A DNA stretch of 64,000 nt from Pseudobutyrivibrio sp. UBA3626 (GCA_002373675.1 DFLF01000005.1:62001-126000); one strand, 5' to 3'; positions 7,897 to 17,736 are shown, numbered from the stretch's first letter. Translations and numbers: made by a program. Notes: a model not told the origin generated them from the letters alone.

Positions 7897-9242
7897 TATT
7901 CTTCTCCATATTTATCAATCAACTTCTCAGCCCTTTTATAAAGGTAGTCTTTGCTGTTGTGCTGTGGATAGTTTAATACGTCTTCAAATAATTCCTTTAA
8001 TACCTCTCCTATTAATGGTCCTTCTTTCAGTCCCATTTTGACAAGGTCTCTTCCTGTTATTTCGAGTTCTCTTATACTAAGAGCCTGTTTCTCTTCTATT
8101 ATGTGATTATAAATCTTCTCATATTCATTTATATATGATAGTTTCTCTTCTCTCATATATTCTGACTGAGCGAGAGTATCCGCCCTGTTCACAGTGAAAA
8201 TATCCGGAAATGCCTCTATTCCAATTTCGACAATCTTGTGTCGAATAACTTTTTCATCAAGCGCTGGTCTCTCATCATGGTACCTTACCAGCCTTACAAC
8301 CTTTTTTCGCGTAGCATTATCCATTTTCAGTCTGCGAAGAACATTATTAGCTATTCTGGCGCTTTCAACAGGATGACCATAGAAGTGGTTGTACCCTTTA
8401 TCATCCATGGTCTTCTTTATGGGCTTTCCTGTATCATGAAGAAGCATTGTAAGCCTAAGGACACGATTAGGCGGCACATTCTCCATAGATTTTACAGTAT
8501 GTTCTCCCACATTGTAAATATGATGCTTACTATTCTGCTCACACCTAATCATCTCGTCAAATTCGGGAAGAATATACTTTGTTAATCCTAGATTATATAA
8601 TTCTATTACATGCCTGGGATTATCAGACTCTATAGTCTTAAGAAGTTCATCTCTAATTCTCTCGCTGCTAATATTCTGAATAGTAGATGCAAGTTCTCTA
8701 ATTGCATTTTGGGTATCCTCATCCACTTCAAAGCCAAGCTGAGCCGAGAATCTAATTGCTCTTAACATTCTAAGGGCATCTTCACTAAATCTCTCCCTGG
8801 CATTGCCAACACATCTGATAATACCAATCTTTATATCATCTAATCCACCGAATTCATCTATCAATCCATCTGTATCATTATATGCCATAGCATTAATAGT
8901 GAAATCGCGTCTTAATAAATCCTCTCTGAGATTACCTGTAAATTCCACAGATGAAGGATGTCTGCTGTCATAATACTCTCCATCAATACGATATGTTGTT
9001 ACCTCATATCCCTTTCCTCCCATAAGAACAGTAACAGTTCCATGCTCTATACCTGTATCAACCGTTTTCTTAAATATAGATTTTATTTCACTCGGAAACG
9101 CGTCTGTTGTTATGTCCCAGTCGCCAGGCTTGCGCCCTAATATAGCGTCACGGACAGCGCCGCCTACAGCATAGGCTTCGTGTCCGTGATTATGTAACAT
9201 ATCTATTATACGCTTTACCTCTTTTGGTAATTCAATTCTCAT
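7896..9242 (-). CDS. cca: CCA tRNA nucleotidyltransferase
   Basis: 448 residues. The class II nucleotidyltransferase head includes GGAVRDAILGR and GDWDITTDA, whose aspartates bind metal. RRDFTINAMAYN and the RFSEDALRMLRAIRFSAQLGF segment follow. An HD-type domain is present (LLHDTGKP near 267). The protein adds or repairs the 3' CCA of tRNAs; a pure poly(A) polymerase role is less likely in this phylum. It precedes the PEGA lipoprotein with a 1-nt overlap and follows proS by 11 nt, suggesting one transcript. Confidence 0.95.
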   Translation of the reverse strand: MRIELPKEVKRIIDMLHNHGHEAYAVGGAVRDAILGRKPGDWDITTDAFPSEIKSIFKKTVDTGIEHGTVTVLMGGKGYEVTTYRIDGEYYDSRHPSSVEFTGNLREDLLRRDFTINAMAYNDTDGLIDEFGGLDDIKIGIIRCVGNARERFSEDALRMLRAIRFSAQLGFEVDEDTQNAIRELASTIQNISSERIRDELLKTIESDNPRHVIELYNLGLTKYILPEFDEMIRCEQNSKHHIYNVGEHTVKSMENVPPNRVLRLTMLLHDTGKPIKKTMDDKGYNHFYGHPVESARIANNVLRRLKMDNATRKKVVRLVRYHDERPALDEKVIRHKIVEIGIEAFPDIFTVNRADTLAQSEYMREEKLSYINEYEKIYNHIIEEKQALSIRELEITGRDLVKMGLKEGPLIGEVLKELFEDVLNYPQHNSKDYLYKRAEKLIDKYGEE

Positions 9243-9253
9243 ATAACATCCTT

Positions 9254-10693
9254 CTAATATGCTTTACCCCAGTATACCAGTTTCTTTGCAGGTGCGCCGC
9301 AGCATACACAGGTTTTTGCTATTTCCTCCTGTTCAAAAGGCATACATCTACTTGTTGCTGTTGTATCTTCTTTAATCTTCTCTTCACATTCAACATTTCC
9401 ACACCACATACCTCTGATAAAACCTGGCTTTTCTTCAACAGCTTTAACAAATTCTTCATAGTTAGTAGCATCACTAATATGTGAATCCAGGTACTCTTTA
9501 GCTCTGTCATACATGTCTTTCTGCATGTTATCCATTGTCTTCTGAACAGTCTCTACGACCTCGCTAAGCTTACAATCAATCTTTTCTCTGGTGTCTCTTC
9601 GCACGACAACACATTTACCAGCTTCTATGTCCTTTGGTCCAATCTCAATACGAATTGCAACGCCACACATCTCTGCCTCAGAGAATTTCCATCCAGGGGA
9701 CTTATCAGAATCATCAATTGTAGCTCTGATTTCAGCATCCTGTAAGTTCTTAAGAAGCTCATTTGCCATATCTAGGACGCCTTCCTTCTTCTGCTGAATA
9801 GGTATAACACACACCTGGGTTGGAGCAATCTTCGGTGGCAGGCATAATCCTGCATCATCACTATGAACCATAATAATTGCACCAATTAACCTTGTTGATA
9901 CGCCCCAGGATGTCTGATGCGCATATTGTAATTTATTATTATTGTCTGTATATTGTATTCCAAATGCTTTGGCAAAGCCATCTCCAAAGTTATGACTTGT
10001 ACCGGATTGAAGGGCTTTGCCGTCTGGCATCAACGCCTCGATAGTATATGTAGACTCGGCTCCTGCGAACTTCTCCTTATCTGTCTTCTTACCCTTAATC
10101 ATAGGAATTGCCAGAACTTCTCTGGCAAAATCAGCATACACATCAAGCATCTGTATAGTGCGCTCTTCTGCATCTTCGTGAGTTGCATGAACTGTATGAC
10201 CTTCCTGCCACAAGAATTCCGAAGAGCGAAGGAAAGGACGTGTAGTCTTCTCCCATCTAACTACTGAACACCACTGGTTATAGCATTTGGGCAAATCTCT
10301 ATACGAATGAATAATATCTTTATATAAATCACAAAACAGTGTCTCTGATGTAGGTCTAACGCATAGTCTCTCCTGCAGTTTCTCCTCTCCACCATGTGTC
10401 ACCCATGCAACTTCAGGAGCAAATCCTTCCACATGATCTTTCTCTTTCTGAAGGAGACTTTCAGGGATAAAAAGAGGCATATACACATTTTCTACACCAA
10501 CCTTCTTAAATCTTTTATCAAGAATACTCTGGATATTCTCCCAGATCGCATATCCTCTGGGTTTAAGAATCATACATCCCTTTACAGCAGAATAATCCAT
10601 TAACTCTGCCTTTTTTACCACATCTGTGTACCATTTTGTATAATCTTCTTCTCTTGATGTAATTTCTTCAACAAATTTCTTATTATTCGACAT
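9254..10693 (-). CDS. proS: Prolyl-tRNA synthetase, archaeal/eukaryotic-type
   Basis: 479 residues without the insertion domain of the E. coli-type enzyme. The class II core has the RPTSETLFCDLYKD motif, then FLWQEGHTVHAT and QTSWGVSTRLIG. The C-terminal part has a cysteine cluster (CGNVECEEKIKED, then CVCCGAPA) that could bind zinc. It ends in VYWGKAY, and a C-terminal tyrosine is typical of this type. It charges tRNA-Pro in the cytoplasm. It follows the DUF4422 gene by 65 nt; I see no T-box there. Confidence 0.97.
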   Translation of the reverse strand: MSNNKKFVEEITSREEDYTKWYTDVVKKAELMDYSAVKGCMILKPRGYAIWENIQSILDKRFKKVGVENVYMPLFIPESLLQKEKDHVEGFAPEVAWVTHGGEEKLQERLCVRPTSETLFCDLYKDIIHSYRDLPKCYNQWCSVVRWEKTTRPFLRSSEFLWQEGHTVHATHEDAEERTIQMLDVYADFAREVLAIPMIKGKKTDKEKFAGAESTYTIEALMPDGKALQSGTSHNFGDGFAKAFGIQYTDNNNKLQYAHQTSWGVSTRLIGAIIMVHSDDAGLCLPPKIAPTQVCVIPIQQKKEGVLDMANELLKNLQDAEIRATIDDSDKSPGWKFSEAEMCGVAIRIEIGPKDIEAGKCVVVRRDTREKIDCKLSEVVETVQKTMDNMQKDMYDRAKEYLDSHISDATNYEEFVKAVEEKPGFIRGMWCGNVECEEKIKEDTTATSRCMPFEQEEIAKTCVCCGAPAKKLVYWGKAY

Positions 10694-10758
10694 TCTTTAC
10701 TCCTTAAATACGCAGAAATACTAACCTATATTAGCATTTTATATATGTTTTATCAAGA

Positions 10759-11805
10759 CTATCTATACATTCTAAGAGCCACTTCAATAGCTATCTCTGA
10801 ATAAATGCCCCTTAGTTTCTCCATATCTTCTTTAGCGCCAGCTATTACAACCTCGTTAAGCTTTACAAAATATGTAATAATCTTGTCATAATCCCTTATC
10901 TTCGATATAGAATCCCATATTCCCTGCTCTTTCTCAAGAGAAGATACCGCAATAGCCTCCATACATATGTGAAGCTCTCCTGTTATATCAGATGCCTCCA
11001 TCATCATATCAGGTCTCTTCTTTCTCTCTTCTAAGAAATATGCCTTTGCACCGTCTACATCGCCTTTTCTGAAGAATTCTCTCAACCCTTCTCTAACAGC
11101 CTTAATCTCTATCTTCTCGCCAACAATACCTATCTTTAACTCTTTCGCCTTGATATTATTATGTACCACCCACAGATACCACAAGAATTCTGATATAAAG
11201 CCAAATATTCTCCTATGATATGAGTCTTCCTCTTCAATAACAATATTATCTTCCAACTCGAATAGTATATCAAAAAGCCATTTACAATAATTACAGAATA
11301 GTTCTCTTCTAGCAATCATAATATTGCCAAAAAAGGTGCCTTTATCGTTTACAAGCCTATCATAATCTTCCAGATAATCGGGGTATATTCTACTTATTAC
11401 TTTCCTTGTTTCATCAAGATAATATGGCTTGTGATTCTCTGAGAAGCCATAATAGTATGTATAATTAAGATTAAGGCATTTACTGGTAATGCAATCATAT
11501 TCTTCCAGAAAACCAACAATCTGCTCTTTGTTAAGCAAACTATCATTATCATCTACCAGATATCTCCTATAATGACAAGTCCCTATAATATCCACATCAG
11601 TTACATTCTTGTAAATGTAATAAATCCCTGTAAGTTCACTATAATAACAGTTCTTTGAAGATATGTTGTCACCTTCATCATCTCGCAGATATCCGTATGT
11701 ATTATCTTTTCCTGCTGCTCCTACAAATAAAGGTTTGTATAAGTCTATATTAGACTCATCAAACCTTTTATGTGTCATAGCATATATCCTGATTTTGTCT
11801 CCCAT
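10759..11805 (-). CDS. DUF4422 family protein, probable glycosyltransferase
   Basis: About 348 residues. The N-terminus is a good DUF4422 match: YAMTHK at the start, PLFVGAAGK, LRDDEGDNISSKN, ELTGIYYIYKN, then GTCHYRRYL. Such domains occur in capsule and exopolysaccharide loci and are classed as likely glycosyltransferases. The second half (after about 230) is a helical region I do not recognise. There is no membrane segment. It sits alone between a two-component system and proS, with no other polysaccharide gene nearby, so the acceptor is unknown. GTG at 11808 is an alternative start directly before the ATG. Confidence 0.75.
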   Translation of the reverse strand: MGDKIRIYAMTHKRFDESNIDLYKPLFVGAAGKDNTYGYLRDDEGDNISSKNCYYSELTGIYYIYKNVTDVDIIGTCHYRRYLVDDNDSLLNKEQIVGFLEEYDCITSKCLNLNYTYYYGFSENHKPYYLDETRKVISRIYPDYLEDYDRLVNDKGTFFGNIMIARRELFCNYCKWLFDILFELEDNIVIEEEDSYHRRIFGFISEFLWYLWVVHNNIKAKELKIGIVGEKIEIKAVREGLREFFRKGDVDGAKAYFLEERKKRPDMMMEASDITGELHICMEAIAVSSLEKEQGIWDSISKIRDYDKIITYFVKLNEVVIAGAKEDMEKLRGIYSEIAIEVALRMYR

Positions 11806-11858
11806 CACTCCACCAATAATATTATGTCTTGATTTAATAATTAACCTTGACCGAGCAT

Positions 11859-12551
11859 TTACACTCTGAATCTATATCCAATCCCCCATATAGTCTCAAT
11901 ATATTGTGGCTTTGACGAATCAAGTTCAATCTTCTCTCTAACCTTCTTGATGTGTACAGTAACAGTCTTGGCATCCCCAAAAGAATCCTGTCCCCAAATA
12001 GCCTGAAATAGTTCTTCTTTGGATATAACCCTGTTAGGATTTTGTACAAGAAATAAAAGAAGATCAAACTCCTTGGAAGACAGCTGCACATCTTCTCCAT
12101 GAACAGACACTATCCTGCTATCCTCGTCAATTCTAAGACCACGTATCTCTATTATATTCTTCTTACCAGGGGAGTTACTGCCTACAAGCCTTTCGAACCT
12201 ACTCATATGAGCCTTAACTCTTGCTACTAATTCCCCAGGCGAAAAAGGCTTGGTTATATAATCATCTGCCCCCATCCCAAGTCCACGAATCTTGTCAATA
12301 TCATCTTTCTTGGCAGATACAAGAAGAATAGGTGTGTTCTTAACTTCTCTAATCCTCTTACACACTTCAAATCCGTCAACTTCAGGCAACATTAAATCAA
12401 GAATAAATAAATCATAGTCTCCTTCTATTGCGCGTTTTAAGCCAACTCCCCCATTATCTTCTACTGTCACCTCGTAATTATTTACTTCCAAATAATCCTT
12501 TTCTAATTGAGCAATAGCTTCATCATCTTCAACAATTAATATCCTTTGCAT
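11859..12551 (-). CDS. OmpR/PhoB-type response regulator
   Basis: 230 residues. The receiver domain has VEDDE at 7-11, the phospho-acceptor D52 (LDLMLPEVDG) and K104-region SAKKDD. A winged-helix Trans_Reg_C domain follows (about 130-229), with VQLSSKEFDLLLFL and RVISKEELFQAIWG, ending GIGYRFRV. It lies 15 nt after its histidine kinase. Target genes cannot be read from the sequence. Confidence 0.94.
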   Translation of the reverse strand: MQRILIVEDDEAIAQLEKDYLEVNNYEVTVEDNGGVGLKRAIEGDYDLFILDLMLPEVDGFEVCKRIREVKNTPILLVSAKKDDIDKIRGLGMGADDYITKPFSPGELVARVKAHMSRFERLVGSNSPGKKNIIEIRGLRIDEDSRIVSVHGEDVQLSSKEFDLLLFLVQNPNRVISKEELFQAIWGQDSFGDAKTVTVHIKKVREKIELDSSKPQYIETIWGIGYRFRV

Positions 12552-12566
12552 ATTACTCCCCTTATC

Positions 12567-13658
12567 TTACGATTCTATGTACTTTCTAAGCACAAAGCTC
12601 ATTGTGGTTCCACTTCCAACGTTACTTGACACCCATATCTTACCGCCATGATCTTCAACAATCCTTTTTACTATAGATAGACCTATGCCACTACCCCCAG
12701 CGGAAGTATTCCTTGACTGGTCTCCTCTATACATTCTGTCGAATACATATGGCAAATCTTCTTTCGAAATACCTATACCATTGTCCTTAATATCCACCTG
12801 AACAAATTCACCTGCATCATGTATAGAGAAAACAATCCTAGAATCCTTCTCTCCACGATATTTCACTGAGTTATTAACAATATTATTAACGACCCTTGCC
12901 AATTGCTCCGGGTCTGCTATACAGACCACGTCAGGATCAAGGTAATTAGTATATATCAGTTTTATATTTTTGTGGGATAAATCCATGCTAATGTCGCACG
13001 TACAGTCCTGAAAATAATCTGAGATATTAATCTTTTGAAAATTATATGGAATCATGCTTGTATCAAGATTACTATATAATGTCAACTCATTAATCAGATT
13101 ATCCATCTCGATTGCTTTGTTAAGAATTGTCCGAACATATTCTTCCTGCTTCTTAGTGTTATTAGCAACACCATCTAGAAGCCCCTCAGAATACCCTTTG
13201 ATAGCCGTTATAGGCGTTTTCAAATCATGAGCAATACTAGAAATAAGCATTTTCTGCTCATTTTCATCTTCAAGCCTTTGTTCAGCACTTGTTTTAAGCC
13301 TGATTCTCATCTCTTCAAATGTGTCACAAAGCTCACTAAGCTCATCAACACCATTACCGGATATGTTAAAATCCAAATCCCCTTCTTTAATACAGTCAGC
13401 CGCCTTAGTAAGTTTTCTAATATTAGGCACAATACCCTTATATATCCATAGAATCAATATCGTAGCTGTAAGAATAAGAATCAAAGATGCCGATGCAATA
13501 GCATCTACTGACAGACCACTCAGATTCTCTTTGAGTCTAAGCATAGTCTCGTTTGTAAAATTAGAGAATCCAAGCAGCATATAAGCAGTAAATACTATTA
13601 TAAGCGGCACAAATATAATTATACAAAATGCTAAAACCAGTCTTGTTCTAATCTTCAT
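12567..13658 (-). CDS. Membrane sensor histidine kinase
   Basis: 363 residues. Two membrane helices (about 8-30 and 54-74) enclose only some 23 external residues, so it probably senses membrane or intramembrane cues rather than a soluble ligand. A HAMP domain (about 75-127) and a HisKA domain with phospho-acceptor H144 (SSIAHDLKTPI) follow. The ATPase domain carries the N-box NNIVNNSVKY, DNGIGI and GGSGIGLSIVK. It begins 3 nt after metK, with no terminator between, so it may be cotranscribed with metK and fall under the SAM riboswitch. Confidence 0.94.
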   Translation of the reverse strand: MKIRTRLVLAFCIIIFVPLIIVFTAYMLLGFSNFTNETMLRLKENLSGLSVDAIASASLILILTATILILWIYKGIVPNIRKLTKAADCIKEGDLDFNISGNGVDELSELCDTFEEMRIRLKTSAEQRLEDENEQKMLISSIAHDLKTPITAIKGYSEGLLDGVANNTKKQEEYVRTILNKAIEMDNLINELTLYSNLDTSMIPYNFQKINISDYFQDCTCDISMDLSHKNIKLIYTNYLDPDVVCIADPEQLARVVNNIVNNSVKYRGEKDSRIVFSIHDAGEFVQVDIKDNGIGISKEDLPYVFDRMYRGDQSRNTSAGGSGIGLSIVKRIVEDHGGKIWVSSNVGSGTTMSFVLRKYIES

Positions 13659-13661
13659 ATG

Positions 13662-14840
13662 TTATGCGTTCTTAAGTGCATCCACCTTGTCTAGCTTCTC
13701 CCATGGGAGGTCCAAATCACTACGTCCGAAATGACCATAAGATGATGTTTGCTTATAAATTGGACGGCGAAGATCTAACATCTTAATAATACCGGAAGGT
13801 CTTAAATCAAAGTTATTTCTTACAATTTCTACAAGTTCTTCATCTGACTTCTTACCTGTGTTAAATGTGTCAACCATTATTGAAGTTGGCTCCGCAACAC
13901 CAATAGCATAGCTTAATTGAATTTCACATTTGTCAGCAAGTCCTGCCGCAACAATATTCTTAGCAACATATCTTGCTGCATAAGCTGCAGAACGGTCAAC
14001 CTTAGTACAATCTTTTCCAGAAAATGCTCCACCACCATGACGAGCCATTCCACCATATGTATCTACTATAATCTTACGTCCTGTAAGACCAGCATCTCCA
14101 TGAGGTCCACCAATCACGAAACGGCCTGTAGGGTTGATAAAGAATTTTGTCTTATCGTCTATCATTTCCTTAGGAATAACAGGATCGAATACATACTTCC
14201 TGATATCTTCATGAATCTGCTCCTGTGTTACATCCTCACTGTGCTGTGTTGATAGCACAACAGCTTCTAGTCTCTTTGGTTTTCCATTTTCATCATACTC
14301 TACTGACACCTGTGTCTTACCATCAGGTCTAAGATATTTAAGTGTGCCGTCTTTCCTGACTTTTGTAAGTTGAAGTGAAAGCTTATGTGCAAGATCAATT
14401 GGATATGGCATATAGTCTTTAGTCTCGTTAGTTGCGTATCCAAACATCATACCCTGATCGCCAGCACCTGTATCAAGATTATCAGTAAGTGAACCTTCCT
14501 TTGCTTCAAGGGCTTTATCTACTCCCATTGCAATATCTGCTGATTGCTGATCAAGCGCAACCATTACAGCACAAGAATTGCCATCTAATCCTTTTGCTCC
14601 ATCATCATATCCTATCTCAAGAACAGTGTCTCTAACAATCTTAGGAATATCAAGATTAGCTTTAGTTGTAATCTCTCCTGTAACAAGTACAAATCCTGTA
14701 CATGATGCTGTCTCGCAAGCAACTCTACTCATTGGATCCTGTTCATAACAAGCATCTAAAATAGCATCTGAAACGGCATCACATACTTTATCAGGATGTC
14801 CTTCCGTTACTGACTCTGATGTAAATAATAATTTTTCCAT
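13662..14840 (-). CDS. metK: S-adenosylmethionine synthetase
   Basis: 392 residues. It makes SAM from ATP and methionine. The ATP-motif GAGDQGMMFGY and the P-loop-like GGGAFSGKDCTKVDRSA are both intact, as is GHPDKVCD near the N-terminus with its metal and ATP ligands. AGGATATTTA precedes ATG, and the SAM-I riboswitch lies directly upstream. The two-component genes follow without a gap. Confidence 0.98.
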   Translation of the reverse strand: MEKLLFTSESVTEGHPDKVCDAVSDAILDACYEQDPMSRVACETASCTGFVLVTGEITTKANLDIPKIVRDTVLEIGYDDGAKGLDGNSCAVMVALDQQSADIAMGVDKALEAKEGSLTDNLDTGAGDQGMMFGYATNETKDYMPYPIDLAHKLSLQLTKVRKDGTLKYLRPDGKTQVSVEYDENGKPKRLEAVVLSTQHSEDVTQEQIHEDIRKYVFDPVIPKEMIDDKTKFFINPTGRFVIGGPHGDAGLTGRKIIVDTYGGMARHGGGAFSGKDCTKVDRSAAYAARYVAKNIVAAGLADKCEIQLSYAIGVAEPTSIMVDTFNTGKKSDEELVEIVRNNFDLRPSGIIKMLDLRRPIYKQTSSYGHFGRSDLDLPWEKLDKVDALKNA

Positions 14841-14865
14841 TTAAATATCCTTTCTTTTATAGCAT

Positions 14866-15001
14866 AAAAAAACCGCCTTAAAAGCGGACCGAACAAAGAG
14901 ATTCTCATCGTTCGATAACTCGCTTTGGTTGGCACCTTCCCTATAGGGGGTTGCCGTGGCTTCGTCGATCCATACTATCTCCACCACTCTTAATAAGAAT
15001 C
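14866..15001 (-). promoter_or_regulatory. SAM-I (S-box) riboswitch with terminator
   Basis: On the minus strand the aptamer runs 15001 to about 14900. P1 arms GATTCT and AGAATC enclose the S-box core: TTATTAAGAG, GGTGGAG, GAAGCC, CGGCAACC, AGGTGCCAA and CGATGAGAATC. An expression-platform terminator follows: CCGC and GCGG arms around CTTTTAAG, then seven T. Known S-box logic predicts that SAM binding stops transcription of metK. Confidence 0.93.
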
Positions 15002-15027
15002 ATGCTATAATATTCATTTTCTTGCTA

Positions 15028-15056
15028 ACAATACACCCTAAAACCATTTTTGTCAA
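15028..15056 (-). promoter_or_regulatory. Promoter of metK riboswitch transcript
   Basis: TTGACA (15051-15056), 17 nt, TATTGT (15028-15033) on the minus strand. The predicted transcription start is about 20 nt before the aptamer. Confidence 0.8.
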
Positions 15057-15095
15057 CAAAAACATATAAATATGTAGTTTTTTGATAAAAAATCA

Positions 15096-15125
15096 TTGCC
15101 AAAAACTATATGTAACGATTATAAT
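15096..15125 (+). promoter_or_regulatory. Promoter of HD-GYP gene
   Basis: TTGCCA (15096-15101), 18-nt spacer, TATAAT (15120-15125). It diverges from the metK promoter. Confidence 0.65.
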
Positions 15126-15211
15126 ACTATTGGGTGTTCACAAAAAATGCACAATATATTGTTTACATAAATAAGAAAAAACACTACATATGATTTTTCA
15201 GGAGAAGAACA

Positions 15212-16360
15212 ATGGCAAAACTTGAAGTCAAAAAACTAAAACCAGGAATGGTAGTTGAAAAGGCTATAGTAACTAAAAGAGGACAGACCATTGCAAAGGT
15301 TGGAACTGAATTAGATTCAAAGCTTATCGCTCGACTTTCATTCTACAAGATAGAAGAAGTTGTTGTAGAAGATGGTTTCAATGACGAACCCGCTAAGCCT
15401 TTAGAATTAGAAGATGTTCTGCCACCAAAGAAAGAAGAGCCAAAGGAAGAACCTAAGAAAGAACCCTCTCAAATAAGAGAGTCTATGTCATATACAAATA
15501 GGCTCCAAAGCAACCAGGAATTCCAGGACTTCCAGTTAAGTTACTCTGAGAACATGGCGGCACTAGAAGAGACGTTTGACACTATTATATTCGGAGATGG
15601 CAACATTTCCGAAGAAAAACTTATTAAGAATGCCGAATCACTTTTTGCATCTAAGACAAGTATTCAAATGTTTGATCTACTTCATTGCATGAAGTCAATA
15701 GACGATAGCGTATATGCACACTCAATTAATGTGGCACTCATTTCTCGTGCCATTGGTAAATGGCTCAAATTATCAAGAGAAGAACTTAACGAACTAACAA
15801 TAGCCGGTCTTCTTCATGATATTGGTAAAGCAGAGATTCCCAGTGAAATCCTTAATAAAACAGGCAAATTAACAGACGAAGAATTTGACTTGATTAAGTC
15901 TCATGCTCTAAAGGGAAGCAAACTCCTTAAGAAAGCCGGATTTAACAGTAATATTCAATTTGCCGCATTACAGCATCATGAAAGAAGTGACGGAAGCGGT
16001 TATCCACGTGGACTAGAAGCAGATGAGATATCAGATTTTGCATCAATTATTGCTATCGCCGATGTATATGATGCTATGACCTCTGCTAGAAGTTATAGAA
16101 CTCCAAAGTGCGCATTCCAGGTAATTGCTGCATTTGAAGAAGAAGGATTGAAGAAATATAATACCAAATACATTCTTACATTCTTAGAGAGAATAGCTAA
16201 TGCTTATCAGAATAGTATGGTTATGTTATCAGATGGAAGAAGTGGCAAGATTGTATATATTAACAAGAGTCGCCTGTCACGTCCGATAGTTCAAGTCGAT
16301 GACGAAACAATGGTTGACTTAAGTAGAGAGACAGATATTTCAATTACATCTATTCTTTAG
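15212..16360 (+). CDS. HD-GYP domain protein, probable c-di-GMP phosphodiesterase
   Basis: 382 residues. The N-terminus resembles the DUF3391-type module found before HD-GYP domains (LKPGMVVEKAIVTKRGQTIA). A Pro/Glu/Lys-rich linker spans about 70-92. The HD-GYP domain follows, with LLHDIGKAEIP and HHERSDGSGYPRGL, both complete, so catalysis is likely. The family hydrolyses cyclic di-GMP to GMP or pGpG. There is no membrane segment and no receiver domain. AGGAGAAGAACA precedes ATG. In a flagellated organism such enzymes often influence motility; that link is inference here. Confidence 0.92.
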   Translation: MAKLEVKKLKPGMVVEKAIVTKRGQTIAKVGTELDSKLIARLSFYKIEEVVVEDGFNDEPAKPLELEDVLPPKKEEPKEEPKKEPSQIRESMSYTNRLQSNQEFQDFQLSYSENMAALEETFDTIIFGDGNISEEKLIKNAESLFASKTSIQMFDLLHCMKSIDDSVYAHSINVALISRAIGKWLKLSREELNELTIAGLLHDIGKAEIPSEILNKTGKLTDEEFDLIKSHALKGSKLLKKAGFNSNIQFAALQHHERSDGSGYPRGLEADEISDFASIIAIADVYDAMTSARSYRTPKCAFQVIAAFEEEGLKKYNTKYILTFLERIANAYQNSMVMLSDGRSGKIVYINKSRLSRPIVQVDDETMVDLSRETDISITSIL

Positions 16361-16380
16361 AAATTAAATGTATATATAAC

Positions 16381-16411
16381 AAAGGCTTACAACGCACGTT
16401 GTAAGCCTTTT
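16381..16411. terminator. Bidirectional terminator, HD-GYP gene and murA
   Basis: A 14-bp perfect stem (AAAGGCTTACAACG / CGTTGTAAGCCTTT) with a CA loop, lying between convergent genes. A T-tract follows on + and A/T on the other side. Confidence 0.88.
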
Positions 16412-16443
16412 CTTTACCTTAAATATTCAATAAAACTATTTGT

Positions 16444-17736
16444 CTATGATACTCTTACGATGAATTTCTCAATCTGTGTCTCAGAATCAGTTTTCTCAAT
16501 TACAGCTCCAAGCCCTCTTAATTTCTCTTCAAATCTCTCATATCCTCTTTGGATATAGTGAATATCATCTACAATTGTGATTCCTTCTGCTCCAAGTCCT
16601 GCTATAACAAGAGCCGCACCTGCACGAAGATCCGGTGCACTGACTCTGGCTCCTTTGTAGCTATCAATACCTCTGATAATTGCTATATTGCCTTCAACCT
16701 GAATATTGGCTCCCATTCTTGCAAGTTCATCAACATACTTAAATCTATTCTCAAATATAGATTCATTAACAGTACTAGTACCCTCTGCAAGAGCAAGTAC
16801 AACAGTCATCTGAGGTTGCATATCAGTAGGAAATCCCGGATAAGGAAGGGTTGTTACCTGTGTTGCAGTAAGCTTATTCTTGCAAATAACTCTGACAGCG
16901 TCATCATATTCTATAACCTGACATCCAGCGTCAATAAGCTTTGCTGATGTTGCTTCCAAATGCTTAGGAATAACATTCTTTACTAAGATATCTCCCTTAG
17001 TCGTTGCTGCCGCAAACATAAATGTTCCAGCCTCAATCTGATCTGGAATTACAGAATACTCTGTTCCATGCAATCTATTAACACCATGAATTCTTATTAC
17101 ATCTGTACCGGCACCACGAATATTAGCTCCCATACTGTTAAGGAAGTTGGCAACATCTACAACGTGCGGCTCTTTCGCAGCATTTTCAATAATGGTCTTA
17201 CCTTCTGCAAGAGTCGCAGCCATCATAATATTGATTGTAGCGCCAACTGATACTTTATCCATATAGATATGGTTACCAATCAGCCTCTTGGCGTTAACAG
17301 ATATAAGGCCATAACTCAAATCCACTTCGGCACCAAGGCTCCTAAATCCTTTGACATGAAGATCAATTGGTCTAGATCCTATATCGCATCCACCGGGAAG
17401 AGCAACTTCTGCCTTCTTGTATTTGCCTAGTAGAGCTCCCAGCAAATAATACGAAGCTCTAATTTTCTTAATATATTCGTAATCTACACTAAGACGACCT
17501 ATTGTTGTTGCATTAACCTTGATGGTATGACTATCAATTCTCTCGATATGAACGCCTATATCTTCCATTGCTCCAATCATTACGTTAACATCACGAACAT
17601 CTGGAAGATTATCTATAACAACAGTGTCATCTGTCATGATAGCCGCAGCAATTATTGCAAGTGCAGCATTCTTTGCTCCACCTATCTCAACCTCACCATT
17701 TAATGGCCTGCCGCCTTTTATAACATATTGTTCCAT
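16444..17736 (-). CDS. murA: UDP-GlcNAc 1-carboxyvinyltransferase MurA
   Basis: 430 residues from the ATG at 17736, chosen because AGAGGGA lies 8 nt upstream and the family begins MEQYVIKGG. It transfers enolpyruvyl from PEP to UDP-GlcNAc, the first step of peptidoglycan synthesis. The active-site loop LPGGCDIGSRPIDLH has the catalytic cysteine, so fosfomycin sensitivity at this site is expected. GGAKNAAL near the N-terminus and PGFPTDMQPQ are also conserved. The gene stands alone. Confidence 0.96.
   Translation of the reverse strand: MEQYVIKGGRPLNGEVEIGGAKNAALAIIAAAIMTDDTVVIDNLPDVRDVNVMIGAMEDIGVHIERIDSHTIKVNATTIGRLSVDYEYIKKIRASYYLLGALLGKYKKAEVALPGGCDIGSRPIDLHVKGFRSLGAEVDLSYGLISVNAKRLIGNHIYMDKVSVGATINIMMAATLAEGKTIIENAAKEPHVVDVANFLNSMGANIRGAGTDVIRIHGVNRLHGTEYSVIPDQIEAGTFMFAAATTKGDILVKNVIPKHLEATSAKLIDAGCQVIEYDDAVRVICKNKLTATQVTTLPYPGFPTDMQPQMTVVLALAEGTSTVNESIFENRFKYVDELARMGANIQVEGNIAIIRGIDSYKGARVSAPDLRAGAALVIAGLGAEGITIVDDIHYIQRGYERFEEKLRGLGAVIEKTDSETQIEKFIVRVS

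Noticed and set aside
10694..10758. T-box upstream of proS
   Set aside because: The gap is 65 nt and shows no specifier hairpin, T-box sequence or terminator.
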